Source: Arthrobacter rhizosphaerae
Lineage (GTDB): Bacteria; Actinomycetota; Actinomycetes; Actinomycetales; Micrococcaceae
Direction of reading: 5' to 3'
Length of the DNA stretch: 64,000 nt
Assembly: GCF_023062595.1 (NCBI RefSeq)
Contig: NZ_JALLAN010000009.1
Coordinates: 1 to 64,000, forward strand
How positions within the stretch are numbered: position 1 is the stretch's first letter; each line of letters starts with the position of its first letter. Below the pieces are notes generated by a model. It was not told the origin of the DNA. It worked only from the letters and a program-made list of their open reading frames with translations, and did not search any database. Made by a program: the position numbers and the translations under genes. Of this stretch, positions 40,077 to 49,355 are shown one piece after another.

Positions 40077-41105
40077 CTAGTCGACGTCGCTCAGGCTTTT
40101 CCGGGAGTCTTCCTCGAGGCGGGCATCCAGCTTTGCCTTGGTTGCCTTGGAGCTGACCAGGCTGGCGATGACCGCAACCACGATGGTGCCCACGATCACT
40201 GCGAGGGAGACGTACGTGGGGATCTCGGGTGCCCATTCGATGTGGTGGCCGCCGTTGATGAACGGAAGTTCGTTGACGTGCATAGCGTGGAGAATAAGCT
40301 TGACGCCAATGAATGCCAGGATTACCGAGAGCGCGTGCTTGAGGTAGATGAGCCTGTTCATCAGCCCGCCGAGCAGGAAGTAGAGCTGCCGGAGTCCCAT
40401 CAGGGCGAAGATGTTGGCCGTGAAGACGATAAACGCGCTCTGGGTCAGGCCGAAGATAGCGGGGATGGAGTCTACTGCGAACAGCAGGTCCGTCATGCCG
40501 ATGGTCACGAACACGATGAGCATCGGCGTGAAGACCTTCTTGCCGTCAACTACGGTACGGAGCTTGCCGCCGTCGAACTTCTCGGACATGGGGAGCACCT
40601 TGCGGATCCGGGCGATGAGCGGGTTCTCCGTCTCTTCCTCATCTTCACCGTTGTCCGTGGCCTGCTTCCAGGCGGTCCACAGCAGGAATGCGCCGAAGAT
40701 GTAGAACACCCAGCTGAACTGTTCGATCACGATGGCGCCGAGGAGGATGAAGATGCCTCGCAGGATAAGGGCGATGATGATGCCCACCATGAGGACTTCC
40801 TGCTGGTACTTCCGAGGTACAGAGAAGCGGGCCATGATGATGATGAAGACGAAGAGGTTATCGATACTGAGGCTGTATTCCGTTACCCAACCTGCCACGA
40901 ACTGGCCGCCGAATTCCGGGCCCGCAAACGCGAACATGCATCCGGCGAAAACGAGGGCCAACGCGACGTAGAAGGTGACCCAGAGGCCGGCTTCCTTCAT
41001 CGAGGGTTCATGCGGCCGCTTGACCACCAGCAGCAGGTCGAAAAGCAGGATGACACCGAGGACGATGAAGGAACCGATCTCAAACCAGACGGGAAGTGTG
41101 GGCAC
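40077..41105 (-). CDS. TerC family membrane protein (probable Mn exporter)
   Basis: 342-aa integral membrane protein of the TerC/Alx/YkoY family with about nine hydrophobic segments. Typical acidic membrane motifs are seen in SLSIDNLFVFIIIM and FAVDSIPAIFGLTQ. Some family members export Mn2+, and the upstream manganese-type riboswitch supports that role here. GTG at 41105 is the start suggested by AGGTAG; the longer open frame would run through the riboswitch. The C-terminal tail is charged and cytosolic. Confidence 0.92.
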   Translation of the reverse strand: MPTLPVWFEIGSFIVLGVILLFDLLLVVKRPHEPSMKEAGLWVTFYVALALVFAGCMFAFAGPEFGGQFVAGWVTEYSLSIDNLFVFIIIMARFSVPRKYQQEVLMVGIIIALILRGIFILLGAIVIEQFSWVFYIFGAFLLWTAWKQATDNGEDEEETENPLIARIRKVLPMSEKFDGGKLRTVVDGKKVFTPMLIVFVTIGMTDLLFAVDSIPAIFGLTQSAFIVFTANIFALMGLRQLYFLLGGLMNRLIYLKHALSVILAFIGVKLILHAMHVNELPFINGGHHIEWAPEIPTYVSLAVIVGTIVVAVIASLVSSKATKAKLDARLEEDSRKSLSDVD

Positions 41106-41128
41106 GGGTGCTACCTTTCGCAGGGTAC

Positions 41129-41254
41129 AAAAAAACGGTGTAAGTCTCTCCGGCTGACCGCGCACTTGGTGCTGAATGGCCGCCCGCTACACCCGGCAAG
41201 GCGTCTGTGCCTTGCGTGTTGACGTTCGTAGCGCTTGGGATACTCCCCTACGTC
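41129..41254 (-). promoter_or_regulatory. yybP-ykoY manganese riboswitch with terminator
   Basis: Minus-strand leader of terC: GGGGAGTA (41248-41241) and GAGAGACTTAC near 41150-41140 are the two conserved loops of yybP-ykoY aptamers, and GTAG/CTTAC can close helix P1. TACACC (41142-41137) can instead pair with GGTGTA (41193-41188), just before seven T (41135-41129). P1 and this terminator share bases, so ligand binding would favour read-through. A likely -10 TAAAGT (41266-41261) starts transcription at the aptamer edge. Confidence 0.78.
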
Positions 41255-41357
41255 AGAACAACTTTACCCTACCGCTCCGCGTGCCCGTCACCCGGACGTG
41301 ATCTTTGGGCAACGTACGTGACCTAAACGTTACCTGGGCGGGTGTTGAGGAGCGTCG

Positions 41358-43457
41358 CTAGGCGTGTCCGGCGGCCTGCATCTGGCGCAGTTCCTTCTTC
41401 AGGTCCCCTACTTCGTCGCGGATGCGTGCTGCCAGTTCGAACTGCAATTCAGCCGCCGCCGCATGCATCTGCTCAGTCAGCTGCTCGATCAAACCGACAA
41501 GATCCTCAGCCGGAGCAGCAGCCAATCCGTCCGTCCTGACAACGGCAGGACCTTTGCCGGAAGGCTTTCCACGCTTGGCCCCCTTCGCCAGGCGGTTGTT
41601 GTTCAACAGTTCCTGGGTGTCGGCGTCTTCCTTGGCAAGCTGGTCGGTAATGTCCGCGATCTTCTTGCGCAGAGGCTGAGGATCGATGCCTTGTTCTGTG
41701 TTGTAGGCCACCTGGATTTCCCGGCGCCGGTTCGTTTCGTCGATTGCCTTCGCCATGGAATCGGTGATGCGATCCGCGTACATGTGGACCTGACCGGAAA
41801 CGTTACGGGCCGCGCGGCCAATCGTCTGGATGAGCGAGGTGGCGGAGCGAAGGAAGCCTTCCTTGTCCGCGTCCAGGATGCTCACCAAGGACACCTCGGG
41901 CAGGTCCAGGCCTTCGCGCAGGAGATTGATGCCCACCAGGACGTCGAAACTGCCCATCCGCAACTCCCGCAAGAGCTCGACACGCCGGAGGGTGTCGACG
42001 TCCGAGTGAAGGTACTGGACCTTGACGCCATGACCCAGCAGGTAGTCGGTGAGGTCCTCGGCCATCCGTTTGGTCAAGGTGGTGACCAGCACCCTTTCGT
42101 TCTTCTCCACCCGGGTATTGATTTCGCCGAGGAGATCGTCGATCTGGCCCTTGGTCGGCTTGACGATAACTTCCGGATCGATCAGGCCGGTGGGGCGGAT
42201 GATCTGCTGCACGTAGCCGTCGGCCTTCCCGAGTTCGTACTTACCGGGAGTGGCGGACAGGTAGACCGTCTGGCCGACACGTTCGAGGAATTCGTCCCAT
42301 TTCAGGGGTCGGTTGTCCATAGCCGACGGCAACCTGAATCCGAAGTCCACCAGGTTCCTCTTGCGCGACATATCGCCCTCGTACATCGCGCCGATCTGGG
42401 GCACCGTGACGTGGGATTCATCGATAACCAGCAGGAAGTCATCGGGGAAGTAGTCAAGCAGGCAATGGGGAGCGGTCCCGCGGGCGCGGCCGTCAATGTG
42501 AGCGGAGTAGTTCTCGATGCCGTTGCAGAAGCCCATCTGCTGCATCATTTCAAGATCATAAGTGGTGCGCATGCGAAGCCGTTGAGCCTCCACCAGCTTG
42601 TTCTGGCTCTCCAGTAACTGCAGCCGTTCCGCGAGTTCGTCTTCGATCCGCTTGATTGCCCGGGCCATTCGCTCAGGGCCCGCAACATAGTGCGAGGCAG
42701 GGAAGACATACATTTCCTCTTCGTCCCGGATCACCTCTCCGGTCAGCGGATGCAGGGTGTGAACGGCCTCGATCTCATCGCCAAAAAATTCTATCCGGAT
42801 GGCCAGTTCCTCGTACATCGGAATGATCTCCACGGTATCGCCCCGGACCCGGAACGTGCCGCGGTGGAAGTCCATGTCGTTGCGCGCGTACTGCATGGAA
42901 ACGAACTTCCGGAGGAGGTCGTCGCGGTTCATTTCGGCACCTCTGCGGAGCGTCACCATCCCGGCGATGTATTCCTCAGGGGTGCCCAGGCCGTAGATGC
43001 AGGAAACCGTGGCCACAACGATCACGTCCCGACGGGTCAGCAGGGCGTTGGTGGCGGAGTGCCGGAGCCGTTCAACTTCCTCGTTGATCGAAGAGTCCTT
43101 CTCGATGAAGGTGTCCGTCTGCGCCACATAGGCCTCGGGCTGGTAGTAGTCGTAGTAGGAGACGAAATACTCCACCGCATTGTTCGGCAGCAGTTCGCGG
43201 AATTCGTTGGCGAGCTGGGCCGCGAGCGTCTTGTTCTGCACCATCACCAGGGTGGGCCGCTGTACCTGTTCGATCAGCCACGCCGTGGTGGCGCTCTTGC
43301 CGGTACCCGTCGCGCCGAGCAGCACAACGTCCTTCTCGCCGTTCCTGATGCGCTCCGTCAGTTCAGCAATCGCTGCCGGCTGATCACCGGCTGGCTTGAA
43401 TTCACTGATGACCTCGAAAGGGGCCACGACACGGTTGATTTCCTGCGCAAGACTCAT
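41358..43457 (-). CDS. uvrB: excinuclease ABC subunit B
   Basis: 699-aa helicase-like repair protein that verifies damage and recruits UvrC. Walker [12 protein letters not shown] near 44-54, beta-hairpin [11 protein letters not shown] near 100-110, helicase motif region with TIGRAARN, and the C-terminal UVR motif ([19 protein letters not shown]). The ATG at 43457 follows TAGATT by six bases, so it is probably leaderless. It is downstream of coaE-grpB on the same strand. Confidence 0.97.
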   Translation of the reverse strand: MSLAQEINRVVAPFEVISEFKPAGDQPAAIAELTERIRNGEKDVVLLGATGTGKSATTAWLIEQVQRPTLVMVQNKTLAAQLANEFRELLPNNAVEYFVSYYDYYQPEAYVAQTDTFIEKDSSINEEVERLRHSATNALLTRRDVIVVATVSCIYGLGTPEEYIAGMVTLRRGAEMNRDDLLRKFVSMQYARNDMDFHRGTFRVRGDTVEIIPMYEELAIRIEFFGDEIEAVHTLHPLTGEVIRDEEEMYVFPASHYVAGPERMARAIKRIEDELAERLQLLESQNKLVEAQRLRMRTTYDLEMMQQMGFCNGIENYSAHIDGRARGTAPHCLLDYFPDDFLLVIDESHVTVPQIGAMYEGDMSRKRNLVDFGFRLPSAMDNRPLKWDEFLERVGQTVYLSATPGKYELGKADGYVQQIIRPTGLIDPEVIVKPTKGQIDDLLGEINTRVEKNERVLVTTLTKRMAEDLTDYLLGHGVKVQYLHSDVDTLRRVELLRELRMGSFDVLVGINLLREGLDLPEVSLVSILDADKEGFLRSATSLIQTIGRAARNVSGQVHMYADRITDSMAKAIDETNRRREIQVAYNTEQGIDPQPLRKKIADITDQLAKEDADTQELLNNNRLAKGAKRGKPSGKGPAVVRTDGLAAAPAEDLVGLIEQLTEQMHAAAAELQFELAARIRDEVGDLKKELRQMQAAGHA

Positions 43458-43469
43458 GAATCTAATCTA
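43457..43469 (-). promoter_or_regulatory. leaderless -10 element of uvrB
   Basis: TAGATT (43469-43464), six bases (AGATTC), then ATG at 43457. Confidence 0.6.
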
Positions 43470-43501
43470 CCGCCGGCCACGGACATGGGAAGTACGCCCT
43501 A

Positions 43502-43516
43502 GGACAGCCGCTGTCC
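43502..43516. repeat. 7-bp inverted repeat upstream of uvrB
   Basis: GGACAGC-C-GCTGTCC, a perfect palindrome with one central base, 45-59 bases upstream of the uvrB start and 5 bases from the coaE stop. It could be an operator or activator site; no regulator is assigned. Confidence 0.45.
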
Positions 43517-43521
43517 GCAAT

Positions 43522-44748
43522 CTAGGTGTTCACGCTTGAAGCGTACGACGGCGGCCTCCAGCCGGTGCGTTTAACCCACCGCTCCATCCCGGGGTCTGCG
43601 ACCTCCGTGAACCAGGCTTCCTTGTCCACCGCATAGCCAACCGTGGACGTGTCGTTCGCATGGAGGGCTGCTACCCTCCGCTTCTCGGCGCGGTAGGCCT
43701 CCAGTGCTGCCGCGTCAGCTGTGAGCCAGTCTCGGAAGCACAGTGCGTACCGCCATCCTGGCGAGCCGACGGCACGAATGTGCAGGTTAACATCCCGTCC
43801 CGGATCAGCGTTGCCGTGGAGTCTTTTCCGCCACTCGGACGGATGCGGGGAGGAAGGCCGGGGATGGTCCGCAAGGACATCGGGAAAAGGCGGAAAACCA
43901 GCGGCCGCAAGCACTGGAGAAATTCGGTCGGCAGTCTCCAGGTCTTCCACCGCGAGTTGAAGATCGATGACGTCCTTCGCTTCCAGGCCAGGGATGGCAG
44001 TGGAACCGATGTGGTCCAGGGCTACAACATCATCGGGTGCCGCTGCCTTGATGCGGTCCATCAGCAGGGTAGCCTGCCTGCTCCAGTCCGGGTGGGGCGC
44101 CACGAGGACTGGTCCGCCCCTGCGCGGAGCCCTAAGTCCTTGCACCAGGTTCTTTGCGAAGGGAACAAGCCTTTCCCCCCACAAGCGGTCCACCTGCTGC
44201 AGGAGCGCCTCAGGGGGGCCGGAGTTGTCCAATACGACGTCTGCTGCGGCCAGCCGGACTCCCCTGGATGCCTGGGCCGCCATCCGGGCCACTGCTTCCC
44301 GCTCGGTCATCTGGCGGTACTCCATCATGCGGCTGACGCGCACATCATCCGGAGCATCGACAACTATCACCAGATGGAAACCCGGCCCCTGGCCACTCTC
44401 GACGAGGAGGGGGATGTCCTGAACCACAACCGCCCCGTGGGGCGCTGCGGTTGCCATCGCGGCGGCCTCTTCCCGGACAAGGGGATGAACGATGCCGTTC
44501 AACACTGCCAACTTTTGCGGATCGCCGAAGACGACGGCGGCCAGCCGTGCCCTGTCAAGCCGGCCCTCCTCCCCCAGCATGCCGGGGCCGAACGCCTCCA
44601 CCACCCGGGCCAGGCCCTGGGTTCCGGGTTCAACCACTTCACGGGCCAGCGCATCGGCGTCAATGACAACCGCTCCGAGTTCCCGCAATCGTGTTGCCAC
44701 CAGTGACTTCCCGGAGGCGATTCCGCCCGTCAATCCAATCTTCAGCAC
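43522..44748 (-). CDS. coaE: dephospho-CoA kinase fused to GrpB domain
   Basis: 408-aa two-domain protein. Residues 1-200: dephospho-CoA kinase, final step of coenzyme A synthesis, with P-loop GLTGGIASGKS at 5-15 and MEYRQMTEREAVARM near 145. Residues about 215-408: a GrpB/UPF0157 nucleotidyltransferase-like domain (DHIGSTAIPGLEAKDVIDLQL). Such fusions are known in mycobacteria, where the second domain is thought to aid folding. GTG start at 44748, six bases after TAGTCT. Divergent from yigZ by 22 bases. Confidence 0.95.
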   Translation of the reverse strand: MLKIGLTGGIASGKSLVATRLRELGAVVIDADALAREVVEPGTQGLARVVEAFGPGMLGEEGRLDRARLAAVVFGDPQKLAVLNGIVHPLVREEAAAMATAAPHGAVVVQDIPLLVESGQGPGFHLVIVVDAPDDVRVSRMMEYRQMTEREAVARMAAQASRGVRLAAADVVLDNSGPPEALLQQVDRLWGERLVPFAKNLVQGLRAPRRGGPVLVAPHPDWSRQATLLMDRIKAAAPDDVVALDHIGSTAIPGLEAKDVIDLQLAVEDLETADRISPVLAAAGFPPFPDVLADHPRPSSPHPSEWRKRLHGNADPGRDVNLHIRAVGSPGWRYALCFRDWLTADAAALEAYRAEKRRVAALHANDTSTVGYAVDKEAWFTEVADPGMERWVKRTGWRPPSYASSVNT

Positions 44749-44771
44749 TCCACCAGACTAAACTGATGCAG
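44748..44771. promoter_or_regulatory. overlapping divergent leaderless promoters, coaE/yigZ
   Basis: TAGTCT (minus, 44760-44755) and TAAACT (plus, 44759-44764) share two base pairs. Each ends exactly six bases from its GTG (44748 minus, 44771 plus). Two polymerases could not occupy both, so initiation should be mutually exclusive. Confidence 0.6.
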
Positions 44772-45463
44772 TGCTGAACGACGCTGATCCAGTGGAAAGC
44801 AGGGCAACGGCCTACGCAACACTGCCGCAAGGACGTGATTTCCGCTCGGAACTCGAAATCCGCCACTCACGGTTCATCACTGTTCTTCGGCGCACGGACA
44901 GTGAGGACGCTGCCCGCACCCTTGTTGCAGAACTCCGAAAAGAGTTTCACGATGCCCGGCACCACTGCTCGGCCTTCGTGCTGGGTGCCGATCGCACCAT
45001 CCAGCGATCCAATGACGACGGCGAGCCCTCCGGATCCGCCGGCATCCCTATGCTGGAGGCATTGCTGAAACGGGAGACCGCACCAGGCGGTACAGACCTC
45101 AGCGACGTAACCGCCGTCGTCGTCCGGTATTTCGGGGGCATCCTCCTGGGGACGGGCGGATTGGTCCGCGCCTATTCTGACTCGGTCTCATCAGCCTTGG
45201 ACAACGCTCCGCTGGTGCAGCGCCAAAGGCTGAGGCTCTGCAGCGTTACCGTTGCTCATGCCCAAGCCGGCCGATTGGAAAATGAACTCCGCACCGCCGG
45301 CTATCTCCTCGCACCGACCCGCTATGAGGCCTCCGCGGCTGTTCTGACGCTGGCGTTGAAGGATGATCCCCGAACGGTTTCCGAAGCAGCAGACCGCCTG
45401 GCTACACTCACCTCCGGCGCAGCCACACTCGTTCGCTCCGGCACGGAGTGGGTCGATGGATGA
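44771..45463 (+). CDS. yigZ: YigZ/IMPACT family protein
   Basis: 230-aa protein of the UPF0029/IMPACT family. The N-terminal domain shows EIRHSRFITVLRR and ARHHCSAFVLG, and NDDGEPSGSAGIPMLEAL is the family hallmark; the second half is the small ferredoxin-like DUF1949-type domain. Relatives are linked to translation or stress in eukaryotes; the bacterial function is unclear. GTG at 44771 follows TAAACT by six bases. Divergent from coaE. Confidence 0.9.
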   Translation: MLNDADPVESRATAYATLPQGRDFRSELEIRHSRFITVLRRTDSEDAARTLVAELRKEFHDARHHCSAFVLGADRTIQRSNDDGEPSGSAGIPMLEALLKRETAPGGTDLSDVTAVVVRYFGGILLGTGGLVRAYSDSVSSALDNAPLVQRQRLRLCSVTVAHAQAGRLENELRTAGYLLAPTRYEASAAVLTLALKDDPRTVSEAADRLATLTSGAATLVRSGTEWVDG

Positions 45464-45549
45464 CTACAAATCATCAGCTTGCTTGTTATTTTCGCCCTGA
45501 ATAATGTTGGTCGAGTAAGGCATTACCCTCACCCATCTGGAGGAGAAAC

Positions 45550-46116
45550 ATGTCAACGCACAACATTTCCGGAAAGAAAGTGGCGTTCCTGCTGACGGAC
45601 GGTGTGGAGCAGATCGAACTCACCAGTCCCTGGAACGCGGTCAAGGAAGCCGGTGGCATTCCCACCCTCGTTGCTCCCAAAAGCGGCTCCGTGCAGGGGT
45701 TCCAGGGGACGGAGAAAGGTGACACGTTCGACGTCGACACCACTGTGGCGGAGGCGGAGGCGTCGGATTTTGATGCCCTTGTCCTTCCTGGCGGCGTGAT
45801 CAACGCCGATCACCTCCGAATGGACAAGGATGCGCAGGCTTTTGCCCGGAACTTTTTCGAACAGCACAAGCCAGCGGCAGCGATCTGCCATGGGCCGTGG
45901 CTGCTGATCGACGCCGGAGTGGTCCGCGGGCGTAACCTCACCTCGTACCGCAGCCTGCAAACGGACCTGTTGAACGCAGGCGCGGAGTGGATGGATGAAG
46001 AAGTGGTGGTCGACAACGGCCTCGTGACGAGCAGGACTCCTGATGACCTGCCGGCCTTCAACCACAAGCTCCTGGAGGAGATTGCCGAAGGAAAGCATTC
46101 GGGCCAGACCGTCTGA
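45550..46116 (+). CDS. DJ-1/PfpI family protein
   Basis: 188-aa type-1 glutamine amidotransferase-like protein of the DJ-1/PfpI family. The nucleophile elbow AAICHGPWLL near 112-121 has the reactive cysteine followed by His, and DALVLPGGVIN carries the family glycines. Relatives act as deglycases, chaperones or proteases in stress. A strong GGAGGAG site precedes the ATG. Followed by a long hairpin shared with rpsA. Confidence 0.9.
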   Translation: MSTHNISGKKVAFLLTDGVEQIELTSPWNAVKEAGGIPTLVAPKSGSVQGFQGTEKGDTFDVDTTVAEAEASDFDALVLPGGVINADHLRMDKDAQAFARNFFEQHKPAAAICHGPWLLIDAGVVRGRNLTSYRSLQTDLLNAGAEWMDEEVVVDNGLVTSRTPDDLPAFNHKLLEEIAEGKHSGQTV

Positions 46117-46135
46117 TCCGAAACTCCAAGGGTTT

Positions 46136-46178
46136 AACGAAAGGTGGCCGCCCCCAATGGGGACGGCCACCTTTCGTT
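46136..46178. terminator. bidirectional terminator, PfpI gene/rpsA
   Basis: AACGAAAGGTGGCCG (46136-46150) pairs perfectly with CGGCCACCTTTCGTT (46164-46178), continued by CCCC/GGGG with one mismatch and a 3-base loop. It lies between two convergent stops and can serve both. Confidence 0.92.
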
Positions 46179-46219
46179 ACTGGATCAGCTCACTATCGTG
46201 TGCCGGCCAGCGGGACAGA

Positions 46220-47701
46220 CTAGTTGCCCGTGAGCTTCTCGCGCAGTGCTGCGAGAGCCTCATCCGAAGCAAGGGTGCCGGCGTTGTTGTTGTTCTCGGC
46301 GGCAGCCGGCTCGGAGGAGTAGCTCGTGGTGCCTGAGTCACTTTCACCGGACGTTGCGGCAGCAGCGTCGTCGGCAGCGTGCTGGGCAACCTGCTTCTTG
46401 TGTGCTTCCCAGCGGGTCTGGGCATCAGCGTACTGCTGCTCCCAGGCTGCGCGCTGGTTCTCGTAGCCTTCAAGCCACTCGTTGGACTCCGGGTCGAAGC
46501 CCTCCGGGTACTTGTAGTTGCCCTCTTCGTCGTACTCAGCGGCCATGCCGTAGAGAGCCGGATCGAATTCGGTGCTCTCGGCGTCCACGCCCTCGTTAGC
46601 CTGCTTGAGGGAGAGGGAGATGCGGCGGCGCTCGAGGTCGATGTCGATGACCTTGACGAACAGCTCGTCGCCAACGGAGACAACCTGCTCAGCCAGTTCA
46701 ACGTGGCGGACTGCAAGCTCGGAGATGTGAACCAGACCCTCGATGCCGTCTTCGACGCGAACGAACGCACCGAACGGAACCAGCTTGGTGACCTTACCCG
46801 GCACAACCTGCCCAAGGGCGTGGGTGCGGGCGAAGGTCTGCCACGGGTCTTCCTGCGTAGCCTTGAGCGACAGGGAAACACGCTCGCGGTCCAGGTCGAC
46901 CTCGAGAACCTCGACGGTGACTTCCTGGCCAACTTCGACAACCTCGGACGGGTGGTCGATGTGCTTCCAGGACAGCTCGGAAACGTGAACGAGGCCGTCT
47001 ACGCCGCCAAGATCCACGAATGCACCGAAGTTGACGATGGAGGAAACGACGCCGGGACGGACCTGGCCCTTTTCCAGCTTGTTGAGGAACGTGGAGCGGA
47101 CCTCGGACTGGGTCTGCTCGAGCCATGCACGGCGGGAAAGCACAACGTTGTTGCGGTTCTTGTCCAGCTCGATGATCTTGGCTTCGATCTGCTGACCGAT
47201 GTACGGAGCAAGGTCGCGCACACGGCGCATCTCGACGAGGGACGCCGGCAGGAAGCCGCGCAGACCGATGTCGAGGATAAGACCACCCTTGACAACCTCG
47301 ATGACGGTACCGGTGACGACACCGTCTTCTTCCTTGACCTTCTCGATGTCGCCCCAGGCGCGCTCGTACTGAGCACGCTTCTTGGAGAGAATCAGGCGGC
47401 CTTCTTTGTCTTCCTTGGTGAGCACCAGGGCTTCGACCTGATCGCCGACGGAGACGACGTCTCCGGGATCAACATCGTGCTTGATGGAAAGCTCGCGGGA
47501 GGGGATGACACCTTCGGTCTTGTAACCGATGTCGAGCAGAACTTCGTCGCGGTCGACCTTGACGACGGTACCTTCGACGAGGTCTCCGTCGTTGAAGTAC
47601 TTGATGGTGGCGTCGACTGCTGCGAGGAAGTCCTCAGCGGTACCGATGTCGTTAATTGCGACTACGGGGGTACCGGGCTTCTCGGTGGAGGTGATGGTCA
47701 T
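46220..47701 (-). CDS. rpsA: 30S ribosomal protein S1
   Basis: 493-aa S1 with four S1 RNA-binding domains (about residues 35-105, 120-190, 207-277 and 293-365), each ending in VLSxD/SLSLK-type strands, e.g. RLILSKKRAQ, NNVVLSRRAWL, RVSLSLKAT and RISLSLKQA. An acidic, Asn/Ser-rich C-terminal tail follows. It binds mRNA at the ribosome. Actinobacterial S1 of this size is normal. It lies in the conserved coaE-rpsA-polA neighbourhood. Confidence 0.97.
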   Translation of the reverse strand: MTITSTEKPGTPVVAINDIGTAEDFLAAVDATIKYFNDGDLVEGTVVKVDRDEVLLDIGYKTEGVIPSRELSIKHDVDPGDVVSVGDQVEALVLTKEDKEGRLILSKKRAQYERAWGDIEKVKEEDGVVTGTVIEVVKGGLILDIGLRGFLPASLVEMRRVRDLAPYIGQQIEAKIIELDKNRNNVVLSRRAWLEQTQSEVRSTFLNKLEKGQVRPGVVSSIVNFGAFVDLGGVDGLVHVSELSWKHIDHPSEVVEVGQEVTVEVLEVDLDRERVSLSLKATQEDPWQTFARTHALGQVVPGKVTKLVPFGAFVRVEDGIEGLVHISELAVRHVELAEQVVSVGDELFVKVIDIDLERRRISLSLKQANEGVDAESTEFDPALYGMAAEYDEEGNYKYPEGFDPESNEWLEGYENQRAAWEQQYADAQTRWEAHKKQVAQHAADDAAAATSGESDSGTTSYSSEPAAAENNNNAGTLASDEALAALREKLTGN

Positions 47702-47856
47702 GTAGTAGGGGCTCCGTTGTGGATAGTTAGTCGGTCAGGCAAACCGCCAGGCACGCGTTATGGAACGCATAGCTGGAAGACGGCAGAACACGCGGAACTG
47801 CCGGGTCATCCTGATTTTGTGGATTCTAGATACGTGCACGTAGTACACGCCCGTTT

Positions 47857-47886
47857 ATTCTAGTCGTACCCGCCAAGCAGGGTCAA
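47857..47886 (-). promoter_or_regulatory. sigma-A promoter of rpsA
   Basis: -35 TTGACC (47886-47881), 18-bp spacer, -10 TAGAAT (47862-47857), close to the housekeeping consensus. Leader about 150 bases. Confidence 0.65.
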
Positions 47887-47981
47887 AGCGTGCAGCACGG
47901 ATCAGGCCCGGACTCCCCGCTCGGCGGCACCCGCGGCGATCCAACGGAATCGCTCCCAGGGGCGTACGGCAGGTACCGGCT

Positions 47982-49271
47982 TTAGAAGTGCGTCATGCAG
48001 TGCGTCGAGCGCTCGACAGCAAACATTTGCCGGGCCTTTAGTGCCGCCCCGGGGATTTTCTCCGTGATTCTTCCGGCGGCAGTCAGCGTTACCGGGCAAA
48101 CGGCCCCCAGATAGATGGAACCAAGTTCGGCAACATCCAGGGTGAGCTCCGGTGACTGGTCCTCCCCGGCGTTAGTGAGGCTGGCTTCTCCATCCCGAAC
48201 CTCCAGACGGTAGGTGCCGGAGGCGAAACCCAAGGTGTCAGAGACTTCGAAAACGAGCGTGCCGTCAGCCGAGTAGCGGCGGGCCGTCAGCGCACCCGCG
48301 ACGTCGAGGATGCGAAGCCAGAGCATGTCCCTGTGGTCCGAAGACTCAATGCAGCGCGGATCCTCAAGTGCCCAGCCCAGGGGATCATCCACCGGGGCTT
48401 CCTCCCAGCTGATGCGCTCGACCAGATCGATGGCGCCCAGGAATTTCCACAGATCCAGGTAGGCGGCATCGGAACCCGCTACCAGATCGACAATGTTCAC
48501 GGTGTAGGGCTTTGCCTCCCAGCCCGCAAACTTGTACGAGACGTAGCCGTCAACCTCGCCGTCGGAGTTGTAATGGAGAGCGCACCTGATGCCCTGGTCT
48601 TCCGAACCGTCCTGACCGAAGGCGCCCGAGACCCTCTGGCGGTAAGACTCTTGACGCATTATCGATCCCGGCGTGGCTTGATGAGATTGGGCGAACACCC
48701 TGGGTGCAACCTCCAGCAGCACCTTTCGGTCCGCGATCTCCACTGTTCCTGCAGGCTCGTGGCGCAATTGGAACCGGGGGCCGGTGTCCACTTTGATGCT
48801 GCGCTCGAATGTGGCCACCCCGTATCCAAAGCGCCGGTAGATGGACCCTTCGGAGGCCGTCAGCGCGGCCATGACCTGCCCCTGTGTCTTGGCTGAAGCC
48901 AGGTCCTCCGTCATCATCTGGCGCAAGAGCCCTCGGCGGCGGTGGGTTCCCCGGACGGTGACCGCGGTAACCAGTCGTGTGTCCAGTTGCCTTCCATAGC
49001 CGGTGTTCAGCGTCTTGAGGAGGCTCCCGAATGTTGCCACCGGGATATCAGCTGCCAGGGAATGGGGCAGAACGGAACCGGTCTGGTAAACACCCGTCAA
49101 CTCGCGGTCGTCGGACCGGTACATGGAAAAGATCTTGTCCACGAACTCCGCGCTGCGGCGGTTGTCGTAAAAACCATCCTCGACTGCCCGCATCCAGTCC
49201 GTGCTTCTTGAATAGTCGGGCGAGTCCTTTTCGGCAACCCGGAAACGCCTTACTTCATACTTCTCTCCCAC
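47982..49271 (-). CDS. Eis-like GNAT acetyltransferase
   Basis: 429-aa protein of the enhanced-intracellular-survival (Eis) family: two GNAT folds and a sterol-carrier-like C-terminal domain. The acetyl-CoA loop is VRGTHRRRGLLRQMM near 110-124. The chain ends in phenylalanine, whose carboxylate is catalytic in Eis. Mycobacterial Eis acetylates aminoglycosides and lysines; the native substrate here is unknown. GTG start with GGGGAGAATCAC. Separated from polA by an inverted repeat hairpin. Confidence 0.88.
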   Translation of the reverse strand: MGEKYEVRRFRVAEKDSPDYSRSTDWMRAVEDGFYDNRRSAEFVDKIFSMYRSDDRELTGVYQTGSVLPHSLAADIPVATFGSLLKTLNTGYGRQLDTRLVTAVTVRGTHRRRGLLRQMMTEDLASAKTQGQVMAALTASEGSIYRRFGYGVATFERSIKVDTGPRFQLRHEPAGTVEIADRKVLLEVAPRVFAQSHQATPGSIMRQESYRQRVSGAFGQDGSEDQGIRCALHYNSDGEVDGYVSYKFAGWEAKPYTVNIVDLVAGSDAAYLDLWKFLGAIDLVERISWEEAPVDDPLGWALEDPRCIESSDHRDMLWLRILDVAGALTARRYSADGTLVFEVSDTLGFASGTYRLEVRDGEASLTNAGEDQSPELTLDVAELGSIYLGAVCPVTLTAAGRITEKIPGAALKARQMFAVERSTHCMTHF

Positions 49272-49296
49272 GTGATTCTCCCCAAGTTAGGTCTAC

Positions 49297-49327
49297 TGGC
49301 CGGCGCACGATCGACGCGCGCCGGCCA
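49297..49327 (-). terminator. polA terminator hairpin
   Basis: TGGCCGGCGC (49297-49306) pairs with GCGCCGGCCA (49318-49327), 11-base loop, 29 bases after polA; no long T run, so strength uncertain. Confidence 0.6.
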
Positions 49328-49355
49328 TCTCAAATGCCTGCTGCTGGTTGTTGTC

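Noticed and set aside
40032..41222. Plus-strand open frame of 396 codons opposite terC
   Set aside because: A His/Glu/Asp-rich shadow that begins in the terminator and runs through the riboswitch.
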